This document shows, one piece after another, positions 9,628-18,288 of a stretch of DNA of 64,000 nt. The translations under genes and the position numbers were made by a program. The DNA is from Streptomyces lucensis JCM 4490 (lineage in GTDB: Bacteria; Actinomycetota; Actinomycetes; Streptomycetales; Streptomycetaceae): assembly GCF_014650035.1 (NCBI RefSeq), contig NZ_BMUE01000016.1, forward strand, positions 97,564-161,563, read 5' to 3'. The notes below the pieces were generated by a model that was not told the DNA's origin, searched no databases, and saw only the letters and a list, made by a program, of their open reading frames with translations. Each line of letters begins with the position of its first letter. The stretch's first letter is position 1.

Positions 9628-9765
9628 GCGGTGAGAGTTCCTGGCTCCCGGGGAGTTCTTCCCCGGTGACAGTGGCGGGACCGCGCCGGATTCGCACCGG
9701 CTTCCTCTTCTGCCGCCGTTCATGGCCTGGGCAGTCCACCACGCACCCGGAAGGGCCGTCAACTT
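9628..9765 (-). promoter_or_regulatory. Cobalamin (adenosylcobalamin) riboswitch
   Basis: Read on the minus strand, 9700-9685 gives CCGGTGCGAATCCGGC. This is followed by CGGTCCCGCCACTGT (core near 9676-9670), a CCGGGGAAG/CTCCCCGG hairpin, and the B12-box-like GCCAGGAACTCTC at about 9646-9634. These are the conserved core, in order, of the cobalamin riboswitch. The element precedes cobD and so should shut down the operon when adenosylcobalamin is plentiful. The outer limits are approximate because the 5' paired stem cannot be fixed by eye. Confidence 0.93.
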
Positions 9766-9892
9766 GCCGTTGACCTGCGCGGGGAGAGTGTGCCGATCCC
9801 CACACCCGGACTGTGACCGGGAGGGTTTGCCGGGAAGCTCGCGGCGTCCGGTGCTGGGGGTACCTGCCTCAGGGGCGTGCGAGCACGCGGAA

Positions 9893-9924
9893 GGCTCCGC
9901 TCCCGAAGTGCCGGGAGCGGAGCC
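9893..9924 (-). terminator. Hairpin terminator of the pit unit
   Basis: A perfect 13-bp inverted repeat (GGCTCCGCTCCCG at 9893-9905 with CGGGAGCGGAGCC at 9912-9924) has a six-base loop. It lies 22 bases past the stop of the small gene following pit. No long T run follows, as is usual for GC-rich actinobacterial terminators. It separates the phosphate transporter unit from the cobalamin riboswitch, which is transcribed in the same direction. Confidence 0.7.
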
Positions 9925-9946
9925 CTGGGTCGTTCGCGAGTGCCGG

Positions 9947-10174
9947 TCAGGCCTTCGCGACGATGAGGTACATGCCGTACGCCACCGCCGCCGCGCAGGC
10001 GGCGAAGCAGACGTAGGCGCCGGTGACGGCGAGGGCGGCGGAGTCGCCCTGGGCCGCGGCCCGCTCGCGCCGGGCCAGGCCCCTGATGCCGACCGTGAAC
10101 AGGGCCACCAGGCCCACCGTGACCACGAGGCTGACGCCGAAGACGGAACCGATGGCCGCCCAGTCGATCTTCAT
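9947..10174 (-). CDS. Small two-helix membrane protein linked to pit
   Basis: A 75-residue protein with two predicted membrane helices: about residues 9-31 (VFGVSLVVTVGLVALFTVGI) and about 49-71 (VTGAYVCFAACAAAVAYGMY). They are joined by a basic stretch, GLARRERAAAQ. It starts 30 bases downstream of the pit stop on the same strand, so co-transcription is likely. The function is unknown. I recall such a small protein next to pit in other Streptomyces, which suggests an accessory role in phosphate transport, but no catalytic motif is visible. Confidence 0.75.
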   Translation of the reverse strand: MKIDWAAIGSVFGVSLVVTVGLVALFTVGIRGLARRERAAAQGDSAALAVTGAYVCFAACAAAVAYGMYLIVAKA

Positions 10175-10204
10175 GATGCTTCCTTCGTAACCGGGTGCTC
10201 GGGG

Positions 10205-11467
10205 TCAGACCGTGGCGGCCGGCGGGGCCGCCGGGGCGTGGCCGGCGATCGGGGCCGGCTCGGTGGACTGCTGCGGGAAGGCGATGGCCGCCTCCCCGGC
10301 GACCGTGCCCGCGGGCGGCGGGATCACGGCGGCGATGGCGGTGGTCACCACACCGGCCGGCTCCGCGTCGTCGGCGACGACGTTGGTGTGGTCGACGACC
10401 TCGCGGCGGGAGATCTTCCAGATCGCGGCGCTCGCGGCGACCAGGAAGACGGCGACGGCGGCGGTGCCCCAGTCACCCAGGTCCGTGACGGCCTCGGCGC
10501 CGGCGCCGACCAGTGCGGCGGCCGGGAGGGTCAGCGCCCAGGCGACGAACATGCGGGTCGCGGTGGACCAGCGGACCACACCGCCCTTGCGGCCCAGGCC
10601 CGTGCCCATCACCGAGCCGGAGACGACGTGGGTGGTGGACAGGGAGAAGCCGAGGTGAGAGGAGGCCAGGATGGCGGTCGCGGCGCTGGTCTGCGCGGCG
10701 AAGCCCTGACGCGGCTCCAGGTCGGTCAGGCCCTTGCCCATGGTGCGGATGATGCGCCAGCCGCCGATGTAGGTGCCGAGCGCGATGGCGAGGCCCGCGG
10801 AGAGGATCACCCAGACGGGAGGGTTCGACCCGGGGGCGATGGAGCCGCCCGCGATCAGCGCGAGGGTGATGATGCCCATCGTCTTCTGGGCGTCGTTGGT
10901 GCCGTGGGCGAGGGAGACCAGGCCCGCGGAGGCGATCTGGCCGGCGCGGTAGCCCTTGCGGGTGGCCTCGCCCTCGGCCGTGCCGCCGATGCCGTAGGAG
11001 AGGCGGGTGGCCAGCATGGCGGCGAGACCCGCCACGACCGGCGCGGCGACCGCCGGGAGCAGGACCTTGGTGACGAGGACGTCGCCGTGCACGGCGCCGA
11101 AGCCGGCGGAGGCGACGGTGGCGCCTATCAGGCCGCCCATCAGGGCGTGGGAGGAACTGGAGGGGAGGCCCACCAGCCAGGTCAGCAGGTTCCAGAGGAT
11201 CGCGCCGACCAGGGCGGCGAAGATGACCTCGGGACGGATGCCGTTCTCATCGACGAGACCCTTGGAGATCGTGTTGGCGACCTCCACGGAGAGGAAAGCG
11301 CCCACAAGGTTGAGCACGGCGGACATGGCCACCGCGACCTTGGGCTTCAGCGCGCCGGTCGAGATGGTGGTGGCCATCGCGTTGGCGGTGTCGTGGAAAC
11401 CGTTCGTGAAATCGAACGCGAGTGCGGTTACCACCACAATCGCGAGGATCAGCGAGAAGCTTTCCAT
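10205..11467 (-). CDS. pit: Low-affinity inorganic phosphate transporter (Pit family)
   Basis: A 420-residue polytopic membrane protein of the PiT family, which imports metal-phosphate driven by the proton gradient. The first helix is followed by the signature FDFTNGFHDTANAMAT, and the second repeat carries SLAHGTNDAQKTMGIITLAL. These two PiT signature halves are the substrate-binding region. The C-terminal tail (about 385-420) is Ala/Pro-rich and likely cytoplasmic. A PHO box lies about 50-70 bases upstream of the ATG, indicating PhoP control. A phoU-like gene, which often accompanies pit, is not adjacent. Confidence 0.95.
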   Translation of the reverse strand: MESFSLILAIVVVTALAFDFTNGFHDTANAMATTISTGALKPKVAVAMSAVLNLVGAFLSVEVANTISKGLVDENGIRPEVIFAALVGAILWNLLTWLVGLPSSSSHALMGGLIGATVASAGFGAVHGDVLVTKVLLPAVAAPVVAGLAAMLATRLSYGIGGTAEGEATRKGYRAGQIASAGLVSLAHGTNDAQKTMGIITLALIAGGSIAPGSNPPVWVILSAGLAIALGTYIGGWRIIRTMGKGLTDLEPRQGFAAQTSAATAILASSHLGFSLSTTHVVSGSVMGTGLGRKGGVVRWSTATRMFVAWALTLPAAALVGAGAEAVTDLGDWGTAAVAVFLVAASAAIWKISRREVVDHTNVVADDAEPAGVVTTAIAAVIPPPAGTVAGEAAIAFPQQSTEPAPIAGHAPAAPPAATV

Positions 11468-11515
11468 TTACCCAGGCAATCGTTCGAGCGTCATTGGCGC
11501 GTCGACCGTAGGCAA

Positions 11516-11537
11516 CCTGGGTGAACAGAAGATGAAC
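11516..11537 (-). promoter_or_regulatory. PHO box (PhoP direct repeats) upstream of pit
   Basis: On the minus strand two 11-base direct repeats lie end to end: GTTCATCTTCT (11537-11527) and GTTCACCCAGG (11526-11516). The conserved first seven bases match the Streptomyces PhoP unit GTTCACC, perfectly in the second copy and with one change in the first. Two adjacent units form the minimal PHO box. The distance to the pit start fits promoter-proximal control. Confidence 0.8.
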
Positions 11538-11612
11538 TGGGTCGGGCGTGGTGGTGTCCGTAACGAGGGATCGGGGTTCCGCTTGGCCCCGCCCGGCCCC
11601 CGCGCCCCTTGG

Positions 11613-12350
11613 CTACCGGCCCCGCGCGAAGGCCCGCAGCCGGCCGGCCCGGCCGTTGAAGAGATTCTGGTCACCCGGCAGCCCGCCCTTCACGCGGTAC
11701 TGCCAGAACGTCCAGTACCGCCATCCGCCCGGCAGCCTCCCCGGCCGCGAGCTGCCGTGATGGGCGATCCACAGGGCGTGGGTGGCGGAGAAGGCGTGGC
11801 TGTCGCCGGTGCAGAGCCTCCACCAGTGGGCCGTCGTGTAGATCACCGGACGGCGGCCGGTCTCCCGCTCGACCTCGTCGCTGAAGGAGCGGATCCAGCG
11901 GACCATCCGGGCCCTGCCCACCCCGTAGCACCGCTGCTTCCTGTCGTACGGGTTGTATTCGATGTCCAGCGCGGGCGGCAGCGTCCAGCCGTCCGGCCGC
12001 CAGTCGCCGCCGTGCCGCACGAAGTAGGCCGCCTGCCGGGCGCCGGACGAGGTGTCCGGCCGCGCGAAGTGGTACGCGCCCCGCAGCAGGCCCGCCCGGC
12101 GCGCACCGGCGTACTGCGGGGAGAAGTAGGGGTTGCGGTAGTCCGTGGACTCGGTCGCCTTCACGTAGACGAACCGCGCTCCCTTCGCCCGCGCGGTCGG
12201 CCAGTCGACGTGCCTCTGGTGCGACGACACGTCATGGCCCCGGGGCGGCCGGGCGGCCGCCGCCGGTGCGACGCCCGCGAGGGCGAGCACGGTCGTGGCC
12301 GCCGCCAGGGCCCCGGCGCGGCGACGGAGCGGAGTGCGGTCACGGGCCAT
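11613..12350 (-). CDS. Secreted GH25 family muramidase (lysozyme)
   Basis: A 245-residue protein with an Ala-rich signal peptide (about 1-32) after basic residues, then a single GH25 domain. The domain opens with GHDVSSHQRHVDW (about 39-50; Asp40 is the usual N-terminal conserved Asp). It has VKATEST, GAYHFARP and the catalytic PALDIEYNP (Asp129, Glu131). Such enzymes cut the MurNAc-GlcNAc bond of peptidoglycan outside the cell. No separate cell-wall-binding domain is present. It is convergent to nothing and stands alone between pit and a divergent aldolase gene. Role in growth or competition cannot be told from sequence. Confidence 0.92.
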   Translation of the reverse strand: MARDRTPLRRRAGALAAATTVLALAGVAPAAAARPPRGHDVSSHQRHVDWPTARAKGARFVYVKATESTDYRNPYFSPQYAGARRAGLLRGAYHFARPDTSSGARQAAYFVRHGGDWRPDGWTLPPALDIEYNPYDRKQRCYGVGRARMVRWIRSFSDEVERETGRRPVIYTTAHWWRLCTGDSHAFSATHALWIAHHGSSRPGRLPGGWRYWTFWQYRVKGGLPGDQNLFNGRAGRLRAFARGR

Positions 12351-12535
12351 GCGTCGGCTCCCGGAGTGGCGGGCGAAGGATCGCCGGGCGGAGCCTCATT
12401 CAAGATGCTGTGATCACCGGATCAACAGTTCCTCCGGCTGGTTCGTGACCGTTTCCGTCCGTTCGGGGGTACGGCTTCCGGCCCGGTACCGGCGGCCGCC
12501 CCACCCCGCGGCGCACCGGCTGGCAGGATCGCCGC

Positions 12536-13240
12536 ATGGCTGAACGACGGTGGGACGCGGCAGGGCGGGCGGCGGGCGGAGCGACGGGGGAGCGGGAGAG
12601 GGAGACCGCGCGTGGCTGGGCGGCGCTGGTCGCCACGGCCCGCCGGACGGTCGCCGACGGCCTGGTGGTCGGCACCTCGGGCAACGTCTCCGCACGCGTC
12701 GGCGACCTCGTCCTGGTCACCCCGTCCGGCGTCCCCTACGACCGGCTCGGCCCGGACGACGTCACCGGTGTCGACCTCACCGGACGCCAGGTGCTCGGCA
12801 CCCTCGTGCCGACCAGCGAGCTGCCCATGCACCTCGCCGTCTACCGCACCACCGACGCCCGCGCGGTCGTCCACACCCACGCCGTGCACGCCACGGCCGT
12901 CTCCACCCTGGTGGACGAGCTGCCCCCGATCCACTACATGACCGGCGCCCTCGGCGGCCCCGTACGGGTCGCCCCCTACGCGGCCTACGGCACCGACGAA
13001 CTGGCCGGGAACATGCTCCGCGCCCTCACCGGCCGCTCCGGCTGCCTGCTGCGCAACCACGGCACGATCACCTACGGCGCCACCCTCGACCAGGCCTACG
13101 ACCGCACCGCCCAGCTGGAGTGGATGTGCCGCCTGTGGCTGACGGCGTCCTGCGTGCCGGGTCTGACGCCGTCGTTGCTGACGGAGGCACAACTCGCCGA
13201 AGCCGGGGCACGCTTGAAGGGATACGGCCAACGGAGGTGA
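12536..13240 (+). CDS. Class II aldolase/adducin family protein (fuculose-phosphate aldolase-like)
   Basis: A 234-residue zinc-dependent aldolase-fold protein. Visible family features are GTSGNVS (about 46-52, phosphate binding), the catalytic Glu in PTSELPMH (Glu95), the zinc ligands in HTHAVH (His113, His115) and a third His in LLRNHGTITYG (about His175). The family cleaves sugar phosphates such as L-fuculose-1-phosphate or L-ribulose-5-phosphate. The exact substrate cannot be read here and no sugar kinase or isomerase is adjacent. The first 25 residues are poorly conserved-looking, so the start could be slightly downstream. Confidence 0.88.
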   Translation: MAERRWDAAGRAAGGATGERERETARGWAALVATARRTVADGLVVGTSGNVSARVGDLVLVTPSGVPYDRLGPDDVTGVDLTGRQVLGTLVPTSELPMHLAVYRTTDARAVVHTHAVHATAVSTLVDELPPIHYMTGALGGPVRVAPYAAYGTDELAGNMLRALTGRSGCLLRNHGTITYGATLDQAYDRTAQLEWMCRLWLTASCVPGLTPSLLTEAQLAEAGARLKGYGQRR

Positions 13241-13309
13241 CCCCTTGCCGCGCAGTCCCCAGGTCCGACGGTTGTTCGACCGGCTCTCCCGCACGGTGAC
13301 CGGGAAGGC

Positions 13310-13390
13310 GGTGCGGAGTCCCGCACCACCCCGGTGGGCACTCCGCCCGGCCCTTCCGCTGGCCGGTGTCGGTGGCGCCCCCGACACTGG
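13310..13390 (+). other. Two hairpins between aldolase and hydrolase genes
   Basis: A perfect 7-bp stem (GGTGCGG/CCGCACC, 13310-13327) is followed by a 10-bp stem with one G-U pair (CCGGTGTCGG at 13363-13372 with CCGACACTGG at 13381-13390). Together they look like a non-coding terminator or attenuator region. They argue that the next gene starts at 13395 and not at the TTG at 13245, although that TTG has a good GGAGG seven bases upstream. Confidence 0.45.
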
Positions 13391-13394
13391 ACAC

Positions 13395-14522
13395 GTGCGT
13401 CCAGTCAAAGCGACCGCCACCGCGCTCACCGCCGTCCTCGCCGCCGGCGCGGCATCCGTGGCCGCAGGCCGCCTCGCCAGCGACGCCGCGCTCAGAGCAC
13501 CCGCGGGGCGCCCCCTGCCGACCGAGCCCCGGCTCACCGTGCACGGCACGGACACCGGCCGGATCGCCCTGACCCGCGACCTGGCCTCCCTGCGCCCCGG
13601 CACCTACGGGCTGGCCGGCGACGGCTCCCACGCGGTCGTCGGCCCCGTCCTGGAGACGGCCGAGCACACGGCCGACAGCGTCGTACGCCGCCTGGAACGC
13701 GTCACACACGGCGCCTTCGCCCCGGGCGACGCGGTCTGGCTCACCCCGAACCTCTACGTCGGCAACCCGGGCACCGCCCTCGGCCTCGACCACGCCGACG
13801 TCGACGTGCCCGGCGAACTGGGGGCCCTGCCCGCCTGGTTCCTGCCCGGCCACCGGGACACCTGGGTGATCGCCGTGCACGGACTCGGCGCCACCCGCGA
13901 ACAGGCCATGAACGTCATGCGCTTCCTGCACGGCCGCCGGCTGCCGGTCCTCGCGCTCGCCTACCGCGGGGACCTCGGCGCCCCCCGCCCGCCGGACGGG
14001 CTGAACCACCTCGGCGAGACCGAGTGGCGGGACGTCGACGCGGCGATCCGCTACGCCGTCCGCTACGGCGCCCGCCGCGTCGTCCTGCTCGGCTGGTCCA
14101 CCGGAGCCACGATGGCCCTGCGCGCCGCCGAGCACTCCGCGGTGCGCGAGCGCGTCGCCGGGCTGTTCCTCGACTCGCCGGTGCTGAGCTGGGAGGCCAC
14201 CCTGCGGGCCCTGGCCCGGGCCCGGCACACCCCGCAGCCCCTGCTGCCGCTCGCCGTGCGGGCCGCGCAGGGCCGCGCCGGGCTGCACGCCGACCGGACC
14301 GCCGAGATCACCGACCCGGCCCGGCTGGCCGTGCCCACCCTGGTCGTCCACGGCCCGGACGACCACGTGGCCCCCTGGGAGTTCTCCCGCCGGCTCGCCC
14401 GGCGCCGTCCCGATCTGGTGGCCCTGCACACCGTCGCGGGCGCCCCGCACGCGGCGATGTGGAACGCGGACCCCAAGGAGTACGAGGAGCGCCTTCGCCG
14501 CTTCCTGACCCCGCTGATGTGA
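13395..14522 (+). CDS. Alpha/beta hydrolase, membrane-anchored or exported
   Basis: A 375-residue protein (from GTG at 13395) with a hydrophobic N-terminal segment (about 8-30, ATALTAVLAAGAASVAAG) and a C-terminal alpha/beta hydrolase domain. The oxyanion block is VHGLG (161-165), the nucleophile elbow GWSTGAT gives Ser235, and the acid and base are Asp322/323 in HGPDDHVAP and His352 in GAPHAAMW. The triad order and the TLVVHGPDDHV block resemble serine aminopeptidase or esterase families. The substrate is unknown. An alternative TTG start at 13245 would add 50 residues without obvious family resemblance. Confidence 0.82.
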   Translation: MRPVKATATALTAVLAAGAASVAAGRLASDAALRAPAGRPLPTEPRLTVHGTDTGRIALTRDLASLRPGTYGLAGDGSHAVVGPVLETAEHTADSVVRRLERVTHGAFAPGDAVWLTPNLYVGNPGTALGLDHADVDVPGELGALPAWFLPGHRDTWVIAVHGLGATREQAMNVMRFLHGRRLPVLALAYRGDLGAPRPPDGLNHLGETEWRDVDAAIRYAVRYGARRVVLLGWSTGATMALRAAEHSAVRERVAGLFLDSPVLSWEATLRALARARHTPQPLLPLAVRAAQGRAGLHADRTAEITDPARLAVPTLVVHGPDDHVAPWEFSRRLARRRPDLVALHTVAGAPHAAMWNADPKEYEERLRRFLTPLM

Positions 14523-14715
14523 GGGCCGCGGGCCCCGGCGCGCGACCCGGCGCACGCCCGCGCCCCGGAGCGACCCCCGGCCGTTCCGTTTCAAGCCGTA
14601 CCACTGGCCGGATCCCGCCTGTCCGCTCCGGAGCCGCCCCGCGGCACGGTCGCCCCTGTCGCCCGCTGTGTCATTCCGTTTGGGTTTTCGGACCGTCAAC
14701 CGCAAGACTGCACCC

Positions 14716-16134
14716 GTGACGTCCCGTATCCCGCGCGACTCCAGGCTTCGACTCGTCCGACCCCGACCCCTGGCCGCCGCCCCCAGAGCTGTGAACCAGC
14801 GGCGCCCGCGCCGCCCCGCGCCCCGGCCGCCGGAGGGCACCCCCGCCCCCGCCGAACTGGCCGGAATGGCCCGCACCGGCCTGGCCGGCCCGGTCCGCGT
14901 GGCCCGCTGGGCCGACGCCGCCCTCGGCCCCGGCCGGGACGGCGCCACCGGCGACGGCAAGGCCACCCTCTCCGACGCGACCGCCGAACGGGCCGCCGCC
15001 GATCTCGGCCTGAGCGCCGCTCAGGTCCGCGCCGACTGGGACACCGCCCGCCTCGCCGGACTCGTCGAGGTGCACGGCGACGACGCGCGCCCCGGCTGGC
15101 GGCTGCGCGCCTGGAACCGCGACGACAGCGCCGTGCTGCGCGGCTGGGTCGCCCTCTTCGACGCCTGGTCCCTGGCCTGCCCCGAACCCGCGGGGCACGA
15201 ACCGGCCGCCGTCGCCGAGGTCGTCTCGGCCATGCCCCAGGTGCTCTCCTTCCTGCAGCTGTCCGCCGGGCCGGTCCCGGTGGAGCAGCTGCTCGACCTG
15301 CTCCAGCAGCGGGTCACGGAACTGCGCACCGAGCGCTGCGAGGTCTCCTACGAGGCCGGTGCGGAGCGTCCCGCCGGATCCCCGGGCCCGGCCGATCCCG
15401 CGCCCGCCGCCGACGCCCCGCTCGCGCCCCTGCTCGACTGGGCGCTGGGCGCCCTCGCCTCCGTCGGCGCCCTGACCTACGGCGACGGCCAGGCCACGCT
15501 CACCCCGCTGGGCAGCTGGGCGGTCTGGGTCAAGCTGGAGCAGATCTGCGTGGCCGCGCAGAGCCCCGCCGGGAACATCGAGCAGTCCGCCGAGAACATG
15601 CTCCGCGGCTGCGCGCAGCTCCGCCCCAACGCGGCCCGCGCCGAGTACCGCGCCTGGCTCGCCGCCCGCACCGTCGGCGGCGCCGTCACCGAGCTGATCG
15701 ACGCCGCCCGGGGCGAGGACGCCCTGCTGCGCGGTCTGGCCTTCGAGGCGCTGCGCGTCGTCGGCGCCCCGGCCGAGCCCGACGTACGGGCCGTGGTGGA
15801 CGAGCCGGCGCTCAGACCGTACGCCCTGCTGTGGCTCGCCGAGCACGACGGCGTCGACCCGGAGGACGCCCACGAGGCACTCACCCGCGAGGAGGCCACC
15901 TGGCTGTGGGTGGACACCGCCGCGGCCGTCGCCGACCACGGTGAGGCGCCGATGCTGGTCCGGCACCTGGAGGCCGCGGTGCAGCCCACCGTCCCCCAGC
16001 TGCTCGACGAGGTCCGCGCCGTCGGTCACCCCCGCACCGTGCAGGTCCTGGTCGCCCTCGCCGCCGCGCACCCCGACCCCGCCCTGGCCAAGGCCGTGCG
16101 CCGGGCCGCCTTCCAGGTGCACACCGGGGGCTGA
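14716..16134 (+). CDS. Conserved actinobacterial protein of unknown function
   Basis: About 472 residues if started at GTG 14716; an in-frame GTG at 14668 would add 16 residues. I do not recognise a catalytic motif. After a basic, Pro-rich N-terminus (about 1-55) the chain is soluble and mainly helical. One segment resembles a winged-helix-like unit (LSDATAERAAADLGLSAAQV). A second half has HEAT-like helical pairs (LRGLAFEALRVVGAP, VRHLEAAVQPTVPQLLDEVR) and ends with VQVLVALAAAHPDPALAKAV. Coding bias is strong and the gene precedes an ABC-F gene on the same strand by 218 bases. Function is unassigned. Confidence 0.75.
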   Translation: MTSRIPRDSRLRLVRPRPLAAAPRAVNQRRPRRPAPRPPEGTPAPAELAGMARTGLAGPVRVARWADAALGPGRDGATGDGKATLSDATAERAAADLGLSAAQVRADWDTARLAGLVEVHGDDARPGWRLRAWNRDDSAVLRGWVALFDAWSLACPEPAGHEPAAVAEVVSAMPQVLSFLQLSAGPVPVEQLLDLLQQRVTELRTERCEVSYEAGAERPAGSPGPADPAPAADAPLAPLLDWALGALASVGALTYGDGQATLTPLGSWAVWVKLEQICVAAQSPAGNIEQSAENMLRGCAQLRPNAARAEYRAWLAARTVGGAVTELIDAARGEDALLRGLAFEALRVVGAPAEPDVRAVVDEPALRPYALLWLAEHDGVDPEDAHEALTREEATWLWVDTAAAVADHGEAPMLVRHLEAAVQPTVPQLLDEVRAVGHPRTVQVLVALAAAHPDPALAKAVRRAAFQVHTGG

Positions 16135-16352
16135 GCGGCCGGCCCCGGGCGCCGGTCGAGGGAGCGCGGGCGCCGGGGCCCGGAGGCCGCCCCCGGCGTC
16201 CCGGGACGTGTGCCACCGAACACGCGGACGCAGGAAAACCGCTTGCACGACCCCGTTAGACTTTCCTCCATGGCCATTCTCCTCGCGCATTAGACGGCGG
16301 GAACGTCCTCAGCCGTCCACCCGTCAACCCCTGTACGCCCTGGAGTCTGTCC

Positions 16353-17951
16353 GTGATCTCCGCCTCCGGTATCGAGCTGCGCGCCGGTGCGCGCGTCCTC
16401 ATCGAGAACGCCACCTTCCGTATCGCCAAGGGCGACCGCGTCGGCCTCGTCGGCCGCAACGGCGCGGGCAAGACGACGCTCACCAAGTGCCTGGCCGGCG
16501 AGGGCATCCCGGCCGGCGGCACCATCACCCGCTCCGGCGAGGTCGGCTACCTGCCCCAGGACCCCCGCACCGGTGACCTGGACGTCCTCGCCCGCGACCG
16601 CGTCCTGTCGGCGCGCGGCCTGGACGTGCTCATCCGCAAGATGCGCGAGAACGAGCAGCGCATCGCCAACGGCAAGGGCGCCACCCGCGACAAGGCCATG
16701 AAGCAGTACGAGCGCCAGGAGACCGAGTTCCTCACCAAGGGCGGGTACGCCGCCGAGGCCGAGGCCGCCACCATCGCCGCCGCGCTCAACCTGCCCGACC
16801 GTGTGCTCGGCCAGCCGCTGCACACCCTCTCCGGCGGTCAGCGCCGCCGCATCGAGCTGGCCCGGATCCTGTTCTCGGACGCCGACACCCTTCTGCTGGA
16901 CGAGCCGACCAACCACCTCGACGCGGACTCGATCACCTGGCTGCGCGACTACCTGAAGACCTACCGCGGCGGCTTCATCGTGATCTCCCACGACGTCGAC
17001 CTGGTCGAGACCGTCGTGAACAAGGTGTTCTACCTGGACGCCAACCGCTCCCAGATCGACATCTACAACATGGGCTGGAAGCTCTACCAGCAGCAGCGCG
17101 AGGCCGACGAGAAGCGCCGCAAGCGCGAGCGGGCCAACGCCGAGAAGAAGGCCGCCGCGCTGCACTCGCAGGCCGACAAGATGCGCGCCAAGGCCACCAA
17201 GACGGTCGCCGCGCAGAACATGGCCCGCCGCGCCGACAAGCTGCTCTCCGGCCTGGAGGCGGTGCGCCAGTCCGACAAGGTCGCCAAGCTGCGCTTCCCG
17301 GAGCCCGCGCCCTGCGGCAAGACCCCGCTGATGGCCGAGGGCCTGTCGAAGTCGTACGGCTCGCTGGAGATCTTCACCGACGTCGACCTGGCCATCGACA
17401 AGGGCTCCCGGGTCGTCATCCTGGGCCTCAACGGCGCCGGCAAGACCACGCTGCTGCGGCTCCTCGGCGGCGTCGAGCAGCCGGACACCGGCAAGGTCGT
17501 CCCCGGTCACGGCCTCAAGCTCGGCTACTACGCGCAGGAGCACGAGACCCTGGACCCCGAGCGCACGGTCCTGGAGAACATGCGCTCGGCCGCCCCCGAC
17601 ATGGACCTGGTGGAGGTCCGCAAGGTGCTGGGCTCGTTCCTGTTCTCCGGCGACGACGTCGACAAGCCGGCCGGCGTCCTGTCCGGCGGCGAGAAGACGC
17701 GTCTGGCCCTGGCCACGCTCGTCGTCTCCTCGGCGAACGTTCTGCTCCTGGACGAGCCGACCAACAACCTGGACCCGGCCAGTCGCGAGGAGATCCTCGG
17801 CGCCCTGCGCACCTACAAGGGTGCGGTCGTCCTCGTCACCCACGACGAGGGCGCCGTCGAGGCGCTCCAGCCGGAGCGGATCATCCTGCTGCCGGACGGC
17901 GTCGAGGACCTGTGGGGCTCCGACTACGCGGACCTCGTCGCCCTGGCGTGA
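16353..17951 (+). CDS. ABC-F family ATPase (ribosome-associated type)
   Basis: A 532-residue protein with two ABC ATPase domains and no membrane segment, which defines the ABC-F family. Domain 1 has Walker A GRNGAGKTTL, signature LSGGQRRRIELA and Walker B LLLDEPTNHLD. Domain 2 has GLNGAGKTTLL, LSGGEKTRLALA and LLLDEPTNNLDP. Between them (about 240-325) is a long charged helical linker with KRRKRERANAEKKAAALH, the region that enters the ribosomal E/P site in characterised members. Housekeeping translation factor (EttA-like) or antibiotic-resistance roles are both possible. The lack of a nearby biosynthetic cluster favours housekeeping. Confidence 0.93.
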   Translation: MISASGIELRAGARVLIENATFRIAKGDRVGLVGRNGAGKTTLTKCLAGEGIPAGGTITRSGEVGYLPQDPRTGDLDVLARDRVLSARGLDVLIRKMRENEQRIANGKGATRDKAMKQYERQETEFLTKGGYAAEAEAATIAAALNLPDRVLGQPLHTLSGGQRRRIELARILFSDADTLLLDEPTNHLDADSITWLRDYLKTYRGGFIVISHDVDLVETVVNKVFYLDANRSQIDIYNMGWKLYQQQREADEKRRKRERANAEKKAAALHSQADKMRAKATKTVAAQNMARRADKLLSGLEAVRQSDKVAKLRFPEPAPCGKTPLMAEGLSKSYGSLEIFTDVDLAIDKGSRVVILGLNGAGKTTLLRLLGGVEQPDTGKVVPGHGLKLGYYAQEHETLDPERTVLENMRSAAPDMDLVEVRKVLGSFLFSGDDVDKPAGVLSGGEKTRLALATLVVSSANVLLLDEPTNNLDPASREEILGALRTYKGAVVLVTHDEGAVEALQPERIILLPDGVEDLWGSDYADLVALA

Positions 17952-17962
17952 CCGGAGGCCGT

Positions 17963-18020
17963 TGATCCACCGCGTATGGATCATTCGGCCTAGCCGTGAT
18001 CCATCATCTGTGTGAGATCT
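17963..18020. promoter_or_regulatory. GATC cluster with perfect inverted repeat upstream of gbn
   Basis: Four GATC sites lie within 56 bases (17964, 17979, 17998, 18016). The first two form a perfect inverted repeat, TGATCCA (17963-17969) and TGGATCA (17977-17983) with a seven-base spacer. The last sits in the palindrome AGATCT. Two more GATC sites follow at 18059 and 18246. This is in the 337-base gap before gbn, whose product in S. coelicolor binds GATC-centred sites, so self-binding is plausible. The rest of the gap holds only a short GGAAT/ATTCC repeat (18150-18164). Confidence 0.55.
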
Positions 18021-18288
18021 CCTCGTATCGGGGTGTGTCGTACACGGATTTTCCGGCCGATCCCTTGCGTGCCAAGGGGTCGGCCGCTTCGCGTCCCTGA
18101 CCTGGCACTTCGTGAATCCACCCGTTCGGCCGCGCGGACACGTCCCCTTGGAATGTCGTATTCCGCTTGTGGGGATGCGCTCCTGTCGTCACGACGATGT
18201 CTCACGGACCTTGCCGAATGGGTGGCCATCGGGCCCGGGAGGGGTGATCATGAGGAGACCAGAGCGCACTTCCCATGAGGAGGCACGG

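Noticed and set aside
12446..12471. A SigB-type promoter (GTTT with GGGTAC) before the aldolase gene
   Set aside because: The spacing is 12 bases where 14-16 are expected.
18112..18288. An N-terminal extension of gbn from upstream in-frame starts
   Set aside because: GTG at 18289 has the best Shine-Dalgarno and gives the 73-residue size known for the family. The upstream residues look non-coding.
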